This document shows, piece after piece, positions 34,630 to 42,831 of a stretch of DNA of 64,000 nt. Made by a program: the position numbers and the translations under genes. The stretch is from Halorubrum sp. 48-1-W (lineage in GTDB: Archaea; Halobacteriota; Halobacteria; Halobacteriales; Haloferacaceae): NCBI RefSeq assembly GCF_003287355.1, contig NZ_QMIM01000015.1, forward strand, positions 1 to 64,000, given 5' to 3'. Positions within the stretch are counted from its first letter, which is position 1. Every line of letters begins with the position of its first letter. The notes beneath the pieces are model-generated. The model had not been told where the DNA came from and made no database searches. It saw nothing but the letters and a program-made list of their open reading frames with translations.

Positions 34630-34899
34630 TTCGTTGCCCGAACTCGACGTCGTCAGGTCATTGTTATTGTACGGCTAATCCCGTTCAGGGGGCCGATCCG
34701 CGGATCGCGTCCGTCGAGGGGTTCATGAGCGCGGCGGGGTGAACCGTCCGCTGTGACGTACCGTTGTGTGTGATTAACAAAGACGTTCTCCCGGTATTGA
34801 GTGCGGTATGGCACCTCTCTCGACCGACGATCCCTCCCGGTACGCCGTCGTCTCCAGCCCGGGCATCGACCCGCACACTGCCGGTCCGCGCTCGGGACG

Positions 34900-36108
34900 A
34901 TGACCGGTATCACCGAGATCCGGGGCGGCCGGATCGTCACGCCGACCGAGGTCATCGACGACGGACGGGTCGTCGTCACCGGGAGCCGTATCGCGGACGT
35001 GAGCGGGGCAGGAGGCGGCGTCCTCCCCCGGTCGGAGACCGTCGATGCGGAGGGCCGGCTGGTCATGCCCGGCCTCGTGGACCTCCACGGCGACGACGTC
35101 GAACGGCACCTCCACCCTCGTTCGGGTGCGCAGGTCGACACCGCCATGGCCCTCTCGATGGCGGACCGCGTGAACGTCTTGACCGGCGTGACGACGAAGT
35201 TCCACGCGATCGCCTTCGAGAACTCGCCGGACGACGACCGGACGATCCCCGAGGCCACCGAGCTCGCCACCGAGGTCGCGAACGCGACCTACCTGCTCTC
35301 CGACAACCGCGTCCACGCCCGCTGTGAGCTGGTCGAAGAGAGCGTGCGGTCGGTCGAGCGGCTGTCTGCGGACGTGGACGTCGATCTCGTCTCCGTGATG
35401 CATCACGTACCCGGCGACGGGCAGTACGACCGCGAAGCGTTCGAGCGGCACTACGTCGAGGACCGCAACTGGCCCAGCGAGCGCGTCGCGGAGACGATCT
35501 CCGAACGGGAGTCGCTCTCGCGGACGGACCGTCGTTCGCTGTCCGAGCGGGTGGCCGCGGTGGCGGAGACAGCCGACGTCCCGCTGGCGTCACACGACGA
35601 CGAAACGGCGGACGACATCGATCGGCTGTTCGATCACGGGGCATCGATCGCCGAGTACCCGCTCACCCACGAGGCCGCACGCCACGCGAGCGACCGGGGG
35701 ATGACCACCGTGATGGGGGCGCCGAACCTCCTCAGGGGCGGGAGCCTCTGGGACAACCTCTCGGCGCGGGCGGCGATCGGCGACGGGATCGTCGACGTCC
35801 TGTGTTCCGACTACCACCCGCCGTCGCTGCTCGCAGCGCCGTTCGTCGACACCGGTGAGCCGCTTCCGGTCCGAACGAACCGGGTCACCAGAAACCCCGC
35901 CGACGCGGTCGGCATGTACGATCGGGGCCGGATCGAGGTCGGTGCACGCGCGGACCTCCTCGTCGTCGACCCCGACCCGCTCCCGACCGTCGAACGCGTT
36001 TTCGTCGACGGGACCGAGGTCCTCACGAGCGGCGGCGAGTCGCGCCGTCGAACGCCCGAACGCCGCCGGCCGGGAGGACGGGCCGCGGGCCAGTCGTCTC
36101 TCCACTGA
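34900..36108 (+). CDS. phnM: PhnM-like amidohydrolase
   Basis: A 402-residue member of the alpha-D-ribose 1-methylphosphonate 5-triphosphate diphosphatase family. The ATG at 34900 gives MTGITEIRGGRIVTPTEVIDDG; the frame upstream is Arg-rich. VMPGLVDLHGDDVERHLHPR (about residues 49-68) is the PhnM metal motif, MHHVPGDGQYDREAF is a family landmark, PLASHDDETADDID and VLCSDYHPPSLLAA carry further metal His/Asp residues, and NPADAVGMYDRGRIEVGARADLLVVD closes the amidohydrolase barrel. PhnM releases pyrophosphate in C-P lyase phosphonate breakdown. No other phn gene is in the window, so the enzyme may act in salvage or on another triphosphorylated sugar. Followed by 399 non-coding bases. Confidence 0.82.
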   Translation: MTGITEIRGGRIVTPTEVIDDGRVVVTGSRIADVSGAGGGVLPRSETVDAEGRLVMPGLVDLHGDDVERHLHPRSGAQVDTAMALSMADRVNVLTGVTTKFHAIAFENSPDDDRTIPEATELATEVANATYLLSDNRVHARCELVEESVRSVERLSADVDVDLVSVMHHVPGDGQYDREAFERHYVEDRNWPSERVAETISERESLSRTDRRSLSERVAAVAETADVPLASHDDETADDIDRLFDHGASIAEYPLTHEAARHASDRGMTTVMGAPNLLRGGSLWDNLSARAAIGDGIVDVLCSDYHPPSLLAAPFVDTGEPLPVRTNRVTRNPADAVGMYDRGRIEVGARADLLVVDPDPLPTVERVFVDGTEVLTSGGESRRRTPERRRPGGRAAGQSSLH

Positions 36109-36507
36109 AAAGGGGACCGGTACCACGACCGACATCGACCCTCCGGGGTCAGGGATGGTCGATCCCACCCGTGATACGGACGAACGGAAGGGCCCCACGT
36201 ATATATTTAACAACCGTGAAATATCCCGGTGCGGGGGGAGATCGTCCCCCGTCGACGGCCGTGTCCGACCGGTCTCCTCGAGCCGTCTCACCGGATCGAA
36301 CCGTGAGAACGGCGTCGTGATACCCGTATCTCACGGCACGGATCGGACCGAATTAATACCGATCAAACGGCCCCGCGTCGGCGTCGTCGTCGTCCCGTCG
36401 TCCGAGCCGAGCGGGACCTGCGACCCGGTCGACACACCCTGGGGGCCACCTGCCGGACATCGACGGCCTTTTTATACCGGTCTTCGAGGATCGGCTATCA
36501 CCATCAC
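36109..36507. promoter_or_regulatory. 399-base intergenic region with several AT-rich boxes
   Basis: No gene is visible. Three A/T boxes stand out: gtatatatttaacaa at 36199-36213, gaattaatacc at 36350-36360, and tttttata at 36469-36476. The last is 31 bases before the ATG at 36508 and is the best TATA candidate for the HalOD1 gene. The first could serve an unannotated short transcript or a minus-strand promoter. Confidence 0.45.
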
Positions 36508-36810
36508 ATGAGTCCGTTTGCCTCGGACGGCGATTCCGAAACGAAACCCCTCGATGGAACGGTCGTCACCGAGACGCACAGAACGCCCGAGACGTCCGTG
36601 ACGATAGACATCGTTCGGACGGTCGCGGAGGAAGAGGGCGTCGATTCGACGGATCTTCCGGTGTTGAACGACGCCGTCGACCCGGAGGCGCTGGGAGACC
36701 TGATCGCGGGCGTCGATCGCGACGGTCGCGCCGACCTGCGGGTCTCCTTCCGGTACTGTGGGTACACCGTCGTCGTCACCGCGGACTCCGTCGCGCTCCT
36801 GTCCGACTGA
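36508..36810 (+). CDS. stand-alone HalOD1 domain protein
   Basis: A 100-residue acidic protein made of a single halobacterial output domain: SVTIDIVRTVAEEEGVDSTDLPVLNDAVDPEALGDL matches the helix and L-x-D-x-VDPEAL core, and DLRVSFRYCGYTVVVTADSVAL the beta-hairpin with the conserved F-x-Y/F-x-G-Y/C turn. HalOD1 is predicted to be an output module of haloarchaeal signalling, but its biochemical action is unknown. Isolated, with its own TATA-like promoter; it is one of four such genes in this window. Confidence 0.8.
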   Translation: MSPFASDGDSETKPLDGTVVTETHRTPETSVTIDIVRTVAEEEGVDSTDLPVLNDAVDPEALGDLIAGVDRDGRADLRVSFRYCGYTVVVTADSVALLSD

Positions 36811-37131
36811 CCCCTCGCCGATCGGATACCACACCGAACCGTGAGTCCGCTTCCGCTCTCGGGTCTCCGGTCGCGGACGGCTCCCGATCGTCCGTCGAGG
36901 GATGGGCCGGTAACGGACTCGGCCGACGGAGCGACGTAAGAGGTACCTAACGGGGCCGTCGGTCGCGCCCGACGAACCGTTCGTTCGTTCCTGTCCGGAA
37001 AGGTTCCCCATTACAATATCCGTCACACGCCTCCCGAGGGGTATGAACCGAGCAGGCTGTCGAACGTACACTGATCGGCGGGTCGATACCCGGGAACGAG
37101 GTCGCGGATCGATGGCGTCGCCCACGCGATC
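36811..37131. other. 321-base intergenic region
   Basis: No recognisable gene or repeat. A cattacaatatcc block at 37010-37022 is the only A/T-rich element and may be the promoter of the glmU-glmS pair, about 110 bases before the ATG at 37132. Confidence 0.35.
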
Positions 37132-38331
37132 ATGAGTTCGGATCGGACCGTCGCCCGTCCGTTCGATCAGGCCGTCGTCCTCGCTGCCGGCGAGGGAAAG
37201 CGTGTCCGTCCGCTCACCAGATACCAACCGAAGCCGATGCTCCGTGTCGCCGGTCGCCCGATACTCGAGTACCCCCTCGACGCGCTCGTGTCGATCGGCG
37301 TCGAGGAGGTCGTGCTCGTGGTCGGCCACCGACGGAGACGGATCCAGAACCACTTCGGGGACGGGTACGACGGGATGGACCTCACGTACGTCACCCAGGA
37401 GACCAGACTCGGGAGCGGACACGCCCTCCAGACCGCCGAGGACCACGTCGACGGCGAGTTCCTCGTGGTGAACGGTGACAACGTCATCGACGGGACGATG
37501 GTCGGGGAGGTCGCCCGTCGATACGCGCGGTCGGACGCCGTCGCCTGTCTCGCGGTCGCCGCGACGACGAGCGCCTCGGAGTACGGGACGGTCGGCGTCA
37601 GCGACGGCCTCGTCGACCGGATCGACGAGGGTGGCGACGGCGCCTCCTCGCGGATCAACGCTGGCGTGTACGCGTTCGACCGGACGATCTTCGACGCCCT
37701 GGAACGAACGCGGTTCCGAGACGGCGAACGGCCCCTCACCGGCGCGATAGCGGAACTCGACGGGAAGGTCCTCGCCGAGACGCCCAACGGCGTCTGGTTC
37801 GACTCGTCGTACCCGTGGGACCTGCTCGCGACGAACGAGACCCTGCTCTACTCGTACCCGGAACTCGTCGACGTCGACGAACGGGTCGCGGGCTCCGCAC
37901 GAGTCCACGACTCGGCCGTGATCGGCGAGAACGTCCGGATCGGCGCGGACTGTAAGGTCTCCGCCGGCGCGGTCGTTCGTGGCGGGAGCTGTCTGCTGTC
38001 GAGCACCATCGTCGACGAAAACGCGGTGCTGGAGGACTCGATCGTCGGTCCGGACGCCAGGGTCGGCGTGAACACGCTCCTGCGTGACAGCATCGTCGGC
38101 AGTGGCGCGACGATCGGCGACGGCACCGTCTCCCCCGGTCGGTCGGCGACGGTCGTGCTCGACGGGACGGCGTACGCCGACCGGCGCCTCGGTGGCGTCG
38201 TCGCGGACCGGGCGACCGTCGGCGCGAACGTCACGATCGAGCCGGGATGCCGGATCGGCCCCCGGAGCAGTGTCGGAGCCGGAGTCACGCTCGGCCGCGA
38301 CGTCGACGAGGGCGCGGAGGTGGTCGGCTGA
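37132..38331 (+). CDS. glmU: GlmU-like bifunctional sugar-1-phosphate nucleotidyltransferase/acetyltransferase
   Basis: A 399-residue protein. The N-terminal 230 residues form a nucleotidyltransferase: VLAAGEGKRVRPLTRYQPKP is the nucleotide-binding loop with the catalytic Lys region, VVNGDNVIDG the metal site, and RINAGVYAFDR the sugar site. From about 245 there is a left-handed beta-helix of hexapeptides (SAVIGENVRIGADCKVSAGAVV, DSIVGPDARVG). Archaeal enzymes of this layout acetylate GlcN-1-P and transfer UMP to make UDP-GlcNAc; dTDP-glucose synthesis by related proteins cannot be excluded. The TGA overlaps the A of the glmS ATG, so both are one operon feeding UDP-GlcNAc to the surrounding pathways. 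Confidence 0.85.
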   Translation: MSSDRTVARPFDQAVVLAAGEGKRVRPLTRYQPKPMLRVAGRPILEYPLDALVSIGVEEVVLVVGHRRRRIQNHFGDGYDGMDLTYVTQETRLGSGHALQTAEDHVDGEFLVVNGDNVIDGTMVGEVARRYARSDAVACLAVAATTSASEYGTVGVSDGLVDRIDEGGDGASSRINAGVYAFDRTIFDALERTRFRDGERPLTGAIAELDGKVLAETPNGVWFDSSYPWDLLATNETLLYSYPELVDVDERVAGSARVHDSAVIGENVRIGADCKVSAGAVVRGGSCLLSSTIVDENAVLEDSIVGPDARVGVNTLLRDSIVGSGATIGDGTVSPGRSATVVLDGTAYADRRLGGVVADRATVGANVTIEPGCRIGPRSSVGAGVTLGRDVDEGAEVVG

Positions 38332-40142
38332 TGTGCGGGATCACCGCACGTGTCGGCAACGGCGACGCGGTCGAGGAACTCCTTTCGGGGCTCCGGAACC
38401 TCGAGTACCGCGGGTACGATTCCGCCGGCATCGCGACGGTGAACGCCGACAGTCTCGACGTGGTGAAGCGTGAGGGCGAGATCGACGTCCTCTGTGAGTC
38501 GGTGGACGGGTCGTCGGTCCGCGGTCGGACGGGGATCGGTCACACCCGCTGGTCGACGCACGGCCCCCCGACGGACGCGAACGCACACCCCCACACCGAC
38601 TGTCGCGAACGGGTCGCGGTGGTCCACAACGGGATCATCGACAACTACGCCGAGCTCAAACGGGAGCTCTCGACACACGAGTTCACGAGCGACACGGACA
38701 CCGAGGTGGTTCCCCACCTCATCGAGGAGTTCCGCTCCGCCGGCCACCCACCCGAGGAGGCGTTCCGGATGGCGATCGACCGCCTCTCGGGGAGCTACGC
38801 GATCGCCGCGGTGTTCGAGGGAACCGACGCCGTGTTCGGAACGCGGCGTGGCTCCCCGTTGGTCCTCGGGCGGTCCCCCGAGAGCTACTACCTCGCGAGC
38901 GACGTCCCGGCGTTCCTCGAGTACACCGACGAGGTCGTCTACCTCCAAGACGGGGACGTCGTGGCGATCCGTTCCGAGGGGTACGCGATCACGGACGCCG
39001 AGGGCGCGGCCGTCGAGCGGTCGGTCGAGACCGTCGATTGGGACCCCGACGACGCCGGAAAGGGCGGGTACGACCACTACATGTTGAAGGAGATCTACGA
39101 ACAGCCCACGGCCCTCCGGCAGACCGTTCGCGGCCGGACCGACCCGTTGGAACAGCGCGTGGACCTGGAGGAGCTCCCGGAGGGGACGTTCTCGGGGATC
39201 GAGTCGGTTCACCTCGTCGCCATGGGGACGTCGTACCACGCGGCGATGTACGCCCGGTCGCTACTCACCGACCGCGGTATCGTCGCGCAGGCGTTCCTCT
39301 CCGGCGAGTACGGGTCGAACCCGCCACCGGTCGACGAGCGAACCCTCGTGATCGCCGTCTCACAGAGCGGCGAGACCGCGGATACCCTCTCGGCCATTCG
39401 CGCCATCCAGGGGACCGGAGCCCGCACGCTCGCGCTGACGAACGTCGTCGGGTCGACGGTCACTCGGGAGTGTGAGAACACGGTGTACATCCGTGCCGGT
39501 CCCGAGATCGGCGTCGCCGCGACGAAGTCGTTCTCCTCGCAGGTCGCGACCCTGATACTCCTGTGTGAACGCCTGAGTCACGCGACGAACGGGGCGACGC
39601 CCCGATCGACCGGCGACCTCCTCGACTCGTTGACGGTCCTCCCGGACGACGTCCAGCAGGTCCTCGACGAGTCGGAAGCGCAGGCGGTCGCCTCGGCGTA
39701 TCACGACTGTGAGTCGTACTTCTTCCTCGGACGCGGCGTCGGTCACGCCGTCGCGCTCGAGGGGGCCTTGAAGTTCAAGGAGATCACCTACGACCACGCG
39801 GAGGGCTTCTCCGCGGCCGAACTCAAGCACGGTCCGCTGGCCCTCGTCACGAAAGACACGCCGGTGTTCGCCGTCTTCACGGGCCGGGACGACACCAAGA
39901 CCGTACACAACGTCAAGGAGGTCCGCGCCCGCAACGCGCCCGTGATCGCGGTCACGGACGGGGACCACACGGCAGCGACGGAGTACGCCGACCACGTGCT
40001 TTCGATCCCGGACACACACCGGGACGTCGCCGGGATCCTCGCCAACGTCCAGCTCCAGCTGGTGTCGTACCTCGCTGCGGACATGCTCGCTCGCCCTATC
40101 GACAAGCCGCGGAACCTCGCGAAGAGCGTCACCGTGGAGTGA
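38331..40142 (+). CDS. glmS: glutamine-fructose-6-phosphate aminotransferase
   Basis: A 603-residue enzyme making glucosamine-6-phosphate from fructose-6-phosphate and glutamine. The start at 38331 exposes Cys2 (MCGI) as the Ntn glutaminase nucleophile, which fixes the start. RGYDSAGIA, GHTRWSTHG and HNGIIDNY are glutaminase-domain motifs. Two SIS domains follow: MGTSYHAAMYARSLL and AVSQSGETADTLSAI, then FFLGRGVGHAVALEGALKFKEITYDHAEGF, and the C-terminus ends KPRNLAKSVTVE with the usual catalytic tail. Length is normal for the family. Overlaps glmU by one base. Confidence 0.97.
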   Translation: MCGITARVGNGDAVEELLSGLRNLEYRGYDSAGIATVNADSLDVVKREGEIDVLCESVDGSSVRGRTGIGHTRWSTHGPPTDANAHPHTDCRERVAVVHNGIIDNYAELKRELSTHEFTSDTDTEVVPHLIEEFRSAGHPPEEAFRMAIDRLSGSYAIAAVFEGTDAVFGTRRGSPLVLGRSPESYYLASDVPAFLEYTDEVVYLQDGDVVAIRSEGYAITDAEGAAVERSVETVDWDPDDAGKGGYDHYMLKEIYEQPTALRQTVRGRTDPLEQRVDLEELPEGTFSGIESVHLVAMGTSYHAAMYARSLLTDRGIVAQAFLSGEYGSNPPPVDERTLVIAVSQSGETADTLSAIRAIQGTGARTLALTNVVGSTVTRECENTVYIRAGPEIGVAATKSFSSQVATLILLCERLSHATNGATPRSTGDLLDSLTVLPDDVQQVLDESEAQAVASAYHDCESYFFLGRGVGHAVALEGALKFKEITYDHAEGFSAAELKHGPLALVTKDTPVFAVFTGRDDTKTVHNVKEVRARNAPVIAVTDGDHTAATEYADHVLSIPDTHRDVAGILANVQLQLVSYLAADMLARPIDKPRNLAKSVTVE

Positions 40143-40174
40143 GGAGGACGACCGTCGCACCCGGCCGTCTCCAC

Positions 40175-40244
40175 GCGTCCCGACTCAGCGTGCGTCCCCA
40201 CACAGCCATGCGTCCCGACTCAGCGTGCGTCCCCACACAGCCAT
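40175..40244 (+). repeat. perfect 35-bp tandem duplication downstream of glmS
   Basis: The 35-bp unit beginning gcgtcccgactcagcgtgcg occupies 40175-40209 and 40210-40244 with no mismatch. There is no spacer, so it is not a CRISPR unit. It begins 32 bases after the glmS stop. Confidence 0.92.
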
Positions 40245-40306
40245 ACACCCCTTCCACGGACGTGTCTCCGGAGCTCCGCTTCCGAACCGACGGACGCGAC
40301 GAGAGT

Positions 40307-40370
40307 CCCTCCGGGACGTATTGTTCGGCCCTCCGGGACGCATCGTTGGCCCTCCGGGACGCATCGTCGG
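40307..40370 (+). repeat. 21/22-bp tandem repeat, three copies
   Basis: Units beginning ccctccgggacg start at 40307, 40329 and 40350; the second and third are nearly identical, the first diverges in its last half. They lie in the same gap as the 35-bp duplication. Confidence 0.85.
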
Positions 40371-40740
40371 TTTCCGGGCCGTAGGGACGCCACGACCGCC
40401 GTCCGAGTGATAGCAGTCGCATAACGTCGTTCACGGCGATATAACGCGATCGAATATTATTCAATAACTCGATATGTACGGGATTATATAACGTGTTATC
40501 CGGTCGATCCAGCGGAGCGAGCGAGCGACGAACCGGGGTAACCGCGAAAGTCGCCGTTCGGTCGGCCGGAATCGGCGAGATCCCCCCCAGTATGATATTC
40601 CTACCGACGTAATCACAGGACTGCGACGACCTTTCGACCACTGCCAGTGGAGACCTGACCTGATATCAAACGATAATTAACGAGAGCGAAACGGGATTAC
40701 GTTCACTATATCTAATAGGATACCGCTGGTGTGTGAGACC

Positions 40741-41349
40741 ATGAGCGCAGGAAAGGGGTCATTCGGCGGGAGCTCATCCGTCGCCGATTCGAATACATCA
40801 TCGGAAACGGACGTGTCGAACTTAGAACAGATCGGGAAGCAACCTCGGTCGAACGGCTCGGCCCTGACGAAGGGCGAAATCTTCGATTTACTGAAGAACA
40901 GCCGTCGTCGGAAGATCATCGAGTACCTCCGCGAACACGGCGGGTCCGCGAAGCTCGATGAGCTCGCGGAGCACATCGCTGCGGACGAGAACGACATCAC
41001 CGTCCAACAGCTCTCTTCCGACCAGCGGAAACGGGTGTACATCGGGCTCTACCAGTGTCACCTGCCCAAGATGGACACGCTCGGCGTCGTCGAGTACGAC
41101 AAGAACCGTGGTACCGTCGAGCTCCAGGAATCCGTCTCGTCGCTCGTCCCGTACATGGAGTGGACCGACGACGAGACCGACGCCGGTGAGCGGTCCTGGC
41201 TGATCCCGGCCGTCGCCACGGGGATCCTGGTTCCGGTGGGGCTCGGGACGTTGGGGGTCGGCCCGCTGGCGGCGATCCCGCCGGCGGGGTGGACGCTACT
41301 CAGCGTCGTCGGGATCGTGTTCATCGTGCTCCTCCAACAGCTCACGTGA
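40741..41349 (+). CDS. membrane-anchored DUF7344-type winged-helix protein
   Basis: A 202-residue protein. The ATG at 40741 is preferred over a GTG four codons upstream. Residues about 45-135 form the haloarchaeal DUF7344-type winged helix: IFDLLKNSRRRKIIEYLREH, then KLDELAEHIA, RVYIGLYQCHLPKMDTLGVVEYD with the L/P-K-L/M wing. Two C-terminal hydrophobic segments follow (WLIPAVATGILVPVGLG and LLSVVGIVFIVLLQ), tethering the DNA-binding head to the membrane. It faces, tail to tail, a paralog at 41381. The target is unknown; nearby glycosylation genes are candidates. Confidence 0.8.
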   Translation: MSAGKGSFGGSSSVADSNTSSETDVSNLEQIGKQPRSNGSALTKGEIFDLLKNSRRRKIIEYLREHGGSAKLDELAEHIAADENDITVQQLSSDQRKRVYIGLYQCHLPKMDTLGVVEYDKNRGTVELQESVSSLVPYMEWTDDETDAGERSWLIPAVATGILVPVGLGTLGVGPLAAIPPAGWTLLSVVGIVFIVLLQQLT

Positions 41350-41380
41350 CCCCGGTCACGCGGGGTCAACGGGAGCGGGC

Positions 41381-41902
41381 TCACTCCGAAACGATCTGTT
41401 CGAGGAAGCCGTATCCGTGGTCTCGTACCTCCGTCTCGTAGTATTGGAACGTCGCGAGGGCCAGCAGGACGACGACGAACGGGAGCGTCGTCACGGCTGG
41501 TGCGACCCCGCTCACCTGCGCTATCGCGAGCCCGATCCCCGCGATCGCGAGCAACACGTAGTACAGCGACCACTGCCTGTTCGGTTCGATCTCCTTGTTC
41601 AGGACGTGGGCGATGTCCGTGACCCGGTCGGTCAGCACGACGACCTTGTCGTCGCTGTCGTACCGTACTACGCCGGCCTTCTCGAGTTTCGGCACGTGCG
41701 TCTGATACAGCGAGATGTAGAGCCGCTTGACCACGTCGTCGGTGATCGAATCGATGTTCTCCGCCCGCGCGGTGTCGCGTGCGAGGTCGCGAAGGTCGGC
41801 CTCCCCGCCCCGACGGTGCAGATGGTACAGTATCTGTCGACGACGCGAGCTACTCAGCACCTCGAATACTTCGTCTTTGGTGAGTTGTTCCGTCTCGTTC
41901 AT
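41381..41902 (-). CDS. membrane-anchored DUF7344-type winged-helix protein
   Basis: A 173-residue paralog of the 40741 product; a longer frame to 41983 would add 27 Asp/Cys-containing residues, but MNETEQLTKDEVFEVLSSSRRRQ is the usual start. The winged helix covers VFEVLSSSRRRQILYHLHRRGG to LYISLYQTHVPKLEKAGVVRYD; residues about 115-155 carry two membrane helices (YYVLLAIAGIGLAIAQVSG, TLPFVVVLLALATFQYY). Convergent with its paralog across 31 bases. The A/T-rich gap upstream (41903-42178) probably holds its promoter. Confidence 0.8.
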   Translation of the reverse strand: MNETEQLTKDEVFEVLSSSRRRQILYHLHRRGGEADLRDLARDTARAENIDSITDDVVKRLYISLYQTHVPKLEKAGVVRYDSDDKVVVLTDRVTDIAHVLNKEIEPNRQWSLYYVLLAIAGIGLAIAQVSGVAPAVTTLPFVVVLLALATFQYYETEVRDHGYGFLEQIVSE

Positions 41903-42137
41903 ATCTTCACTGTCATCATTCGATGACCGTTCGGCCCCGTCATCACACAAGCACGCTCGATCGGTCCAACAGTTATCCTTCAATCAATTTGTTATCACGT
42001 CCATATCGGCCGATATTGACTCCCTTGTCGCCCCAGTTGGACGTGTTCGAGGTACGGACGGGGACGTTCCTCCCGTCCGGATCGCGGTGCTCCGTCTCGG
42101 TCGGCGAGGCCGAAAGACCTGTCGTACGGTCGATTTA

Positions 42138-42152
42138 GCTCTCTATAACAAA
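42138..42152 (+). promoter_or_regulatory. TATA-containing 15-mer, copy 1
   Basis: gctctctataacaaa ends 26 bases before the padR-like ATG (42179), so ctctataa can serve as the TATA box of that gene. The identical 15-mer recurs at 42542-42556 downstream of the gene, suggesting two promoters under common control, perhaps PadR autoregulation. Confidence 0.5.
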
Positions 42153-42178
42153 ACTCTGATCGCCCCTTGTCGGGATCA

Positions 42179-42463
42179 ATGACAGACCTGCTCTTCGAGC
42201 TAACCAGTTTCCAGCGTGACCTGCTGTACGTGATCGCCGGCAAAACGAACCCGTCGGGTCAGGACATAAAACAGGAGCTTCAGCAGGACATGGGCGAGAT
42301 CACCCACGGCCGGTTGTACCCGAACCTGGACACGCTGGTGAAGCTGGACTTCGTGGAGAAAGGAAAGAGCGACCGCCGGACCAACTACTACAGCTCCACA
42401 GAGAAAGCGATAGAGAGCCTCAAACGACGTCGAGAGTGGGAAGACGGCCACGTGAACCTGTGA
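42179..42463 (+). CDS. PadR-family transcriptional regulator
   Basis: A 94-residue winged-helix protein: LTSFQRDLLYVIAGKTNPSGQDIKQELQQ is the PadR N-terminal helix pair, ITHGRLYPNLDTLVKLDFVE the recognition helix region, and GKSDRRTNYYSSTEKAIESL the wing. It lacks the long C-terminal dimerisation helices of larger PadR proteins, like other short haloarchaeal members. The ATG at 42179 is favoured over a GTG four codons upstream. It precedes the GT2/epimerase-paralog operon and is flanked by two copies of one 15-bp TATA-containing sequence, so local regulation is likely. Confidence 0.85.
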   Translation: MTDLLFELTSFQRDLLYVIAGKTNPSGQDIKQELQQDMGEITHGRLYPNLDTLVKLDFVEKGKSDRRTNYYSSTEKAIESLKRRREWEDGHVNL

Positions 42464-42526
42464 ACCTCGACGGCAGGTGCCGTGAACTCCGACGGCAGGT
42501 GCCATGGACCTCGACGGTAGGTGTGG
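42461..42526 (+). repeat. three 22-bp tandem repeats starting at a stop codon
   Basis: Units at 42461-42482, 42483-42504 and 42505-42526 follow trracyycgacggyaggtg. The first unit begins with the TGA stop of the PadR gene, so the duplication grew outward from the gene end. Confidence 0.9.
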
Positions 42527-42831
42527 GGAAACGGGCGTGAGGCTCTCTATAACAAAGCCCGATTCGTCCGTCTCTCGCATACACGATCCCCGTCCGGTCG
42601 CGTTCGTTCCCGGGCGGTCGAGATCACACCAAAGGACCGTACCATGAACGGAATACGAACTGGACGTGACCGGTACCGGACTCCCCTCTCCCGGCGAGGC
42701 GGGTGGTGGCGAGTACGTATCGATCGGCGCGCCCGCGGCGTCGGCCGTCGCGTGCGCTACGGTCCCGCTCGGTACCCTGCCGCGGGTCGACACTCCATCG
42801 ACCCGCTCCGAACCGGAGGTGCCGGGTAACG
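42464..42831. other. 368-base intergenic region between padR-like and GT2 genes
   Basis: Apart from the three 22-bp repeats and the second copy of the 15-mer gctctctataacaaa (42542-42556), I see nothing defined. An open frame at 42644-42829 is strongly basic and unlike the acidic proteins around it, so it is not called. If the 15-mer is the promoter of the GT2 gene, the leader would be about 255 bases long. Confidence 0.5.
42542..42556 (+). promoter_or_regulatory. TATA-containing 15-mer, copy 2
   Basis: Identical to 42138-42152 over all 15 bases (gctctctataacaaa). It lies 276 bases before the GT2 ATG at 42832 and is the only clear A/T-rich element in this gap, so it is the best candidate promoter for the GT2 and epimerase-paralog operon. 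Confidence 0.4.

Larger units (their letters stand above)
40143..40740. other. 598-base intergenic region with two sets of direct repeats and an AT-rich end
   Basis: No gene is supported. The first half holds two families of tandem repeats (listed separately). The second half turns A/T-rich: ataacg occurs three times (40423, 40441, 40488), the perfect inverted repeat gaatattattc is at 40452-40462, and ataacgtgttat is at 40488-40499. Another A/T block, ctatatctaataggata at 40706-40722, precedes the DUF7344 gene at 40741 by about 20 bases and probably contains its TATA element. Confidence 0.5.

Noticed and set aside
40175-40244. Repeats downstream of glmS considered as a CRISPR array
   Set aside because: The two 35-bp copies are directly adjacent with no spacer and there are no cas genes.
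42644-42829. Small open frame of about 61 codons before the GT2 gene
   Set aside because: Strongly basic, Arg/Gly-rich translation, unlike haloarchaeal proteins; it looks like non-coding leader.
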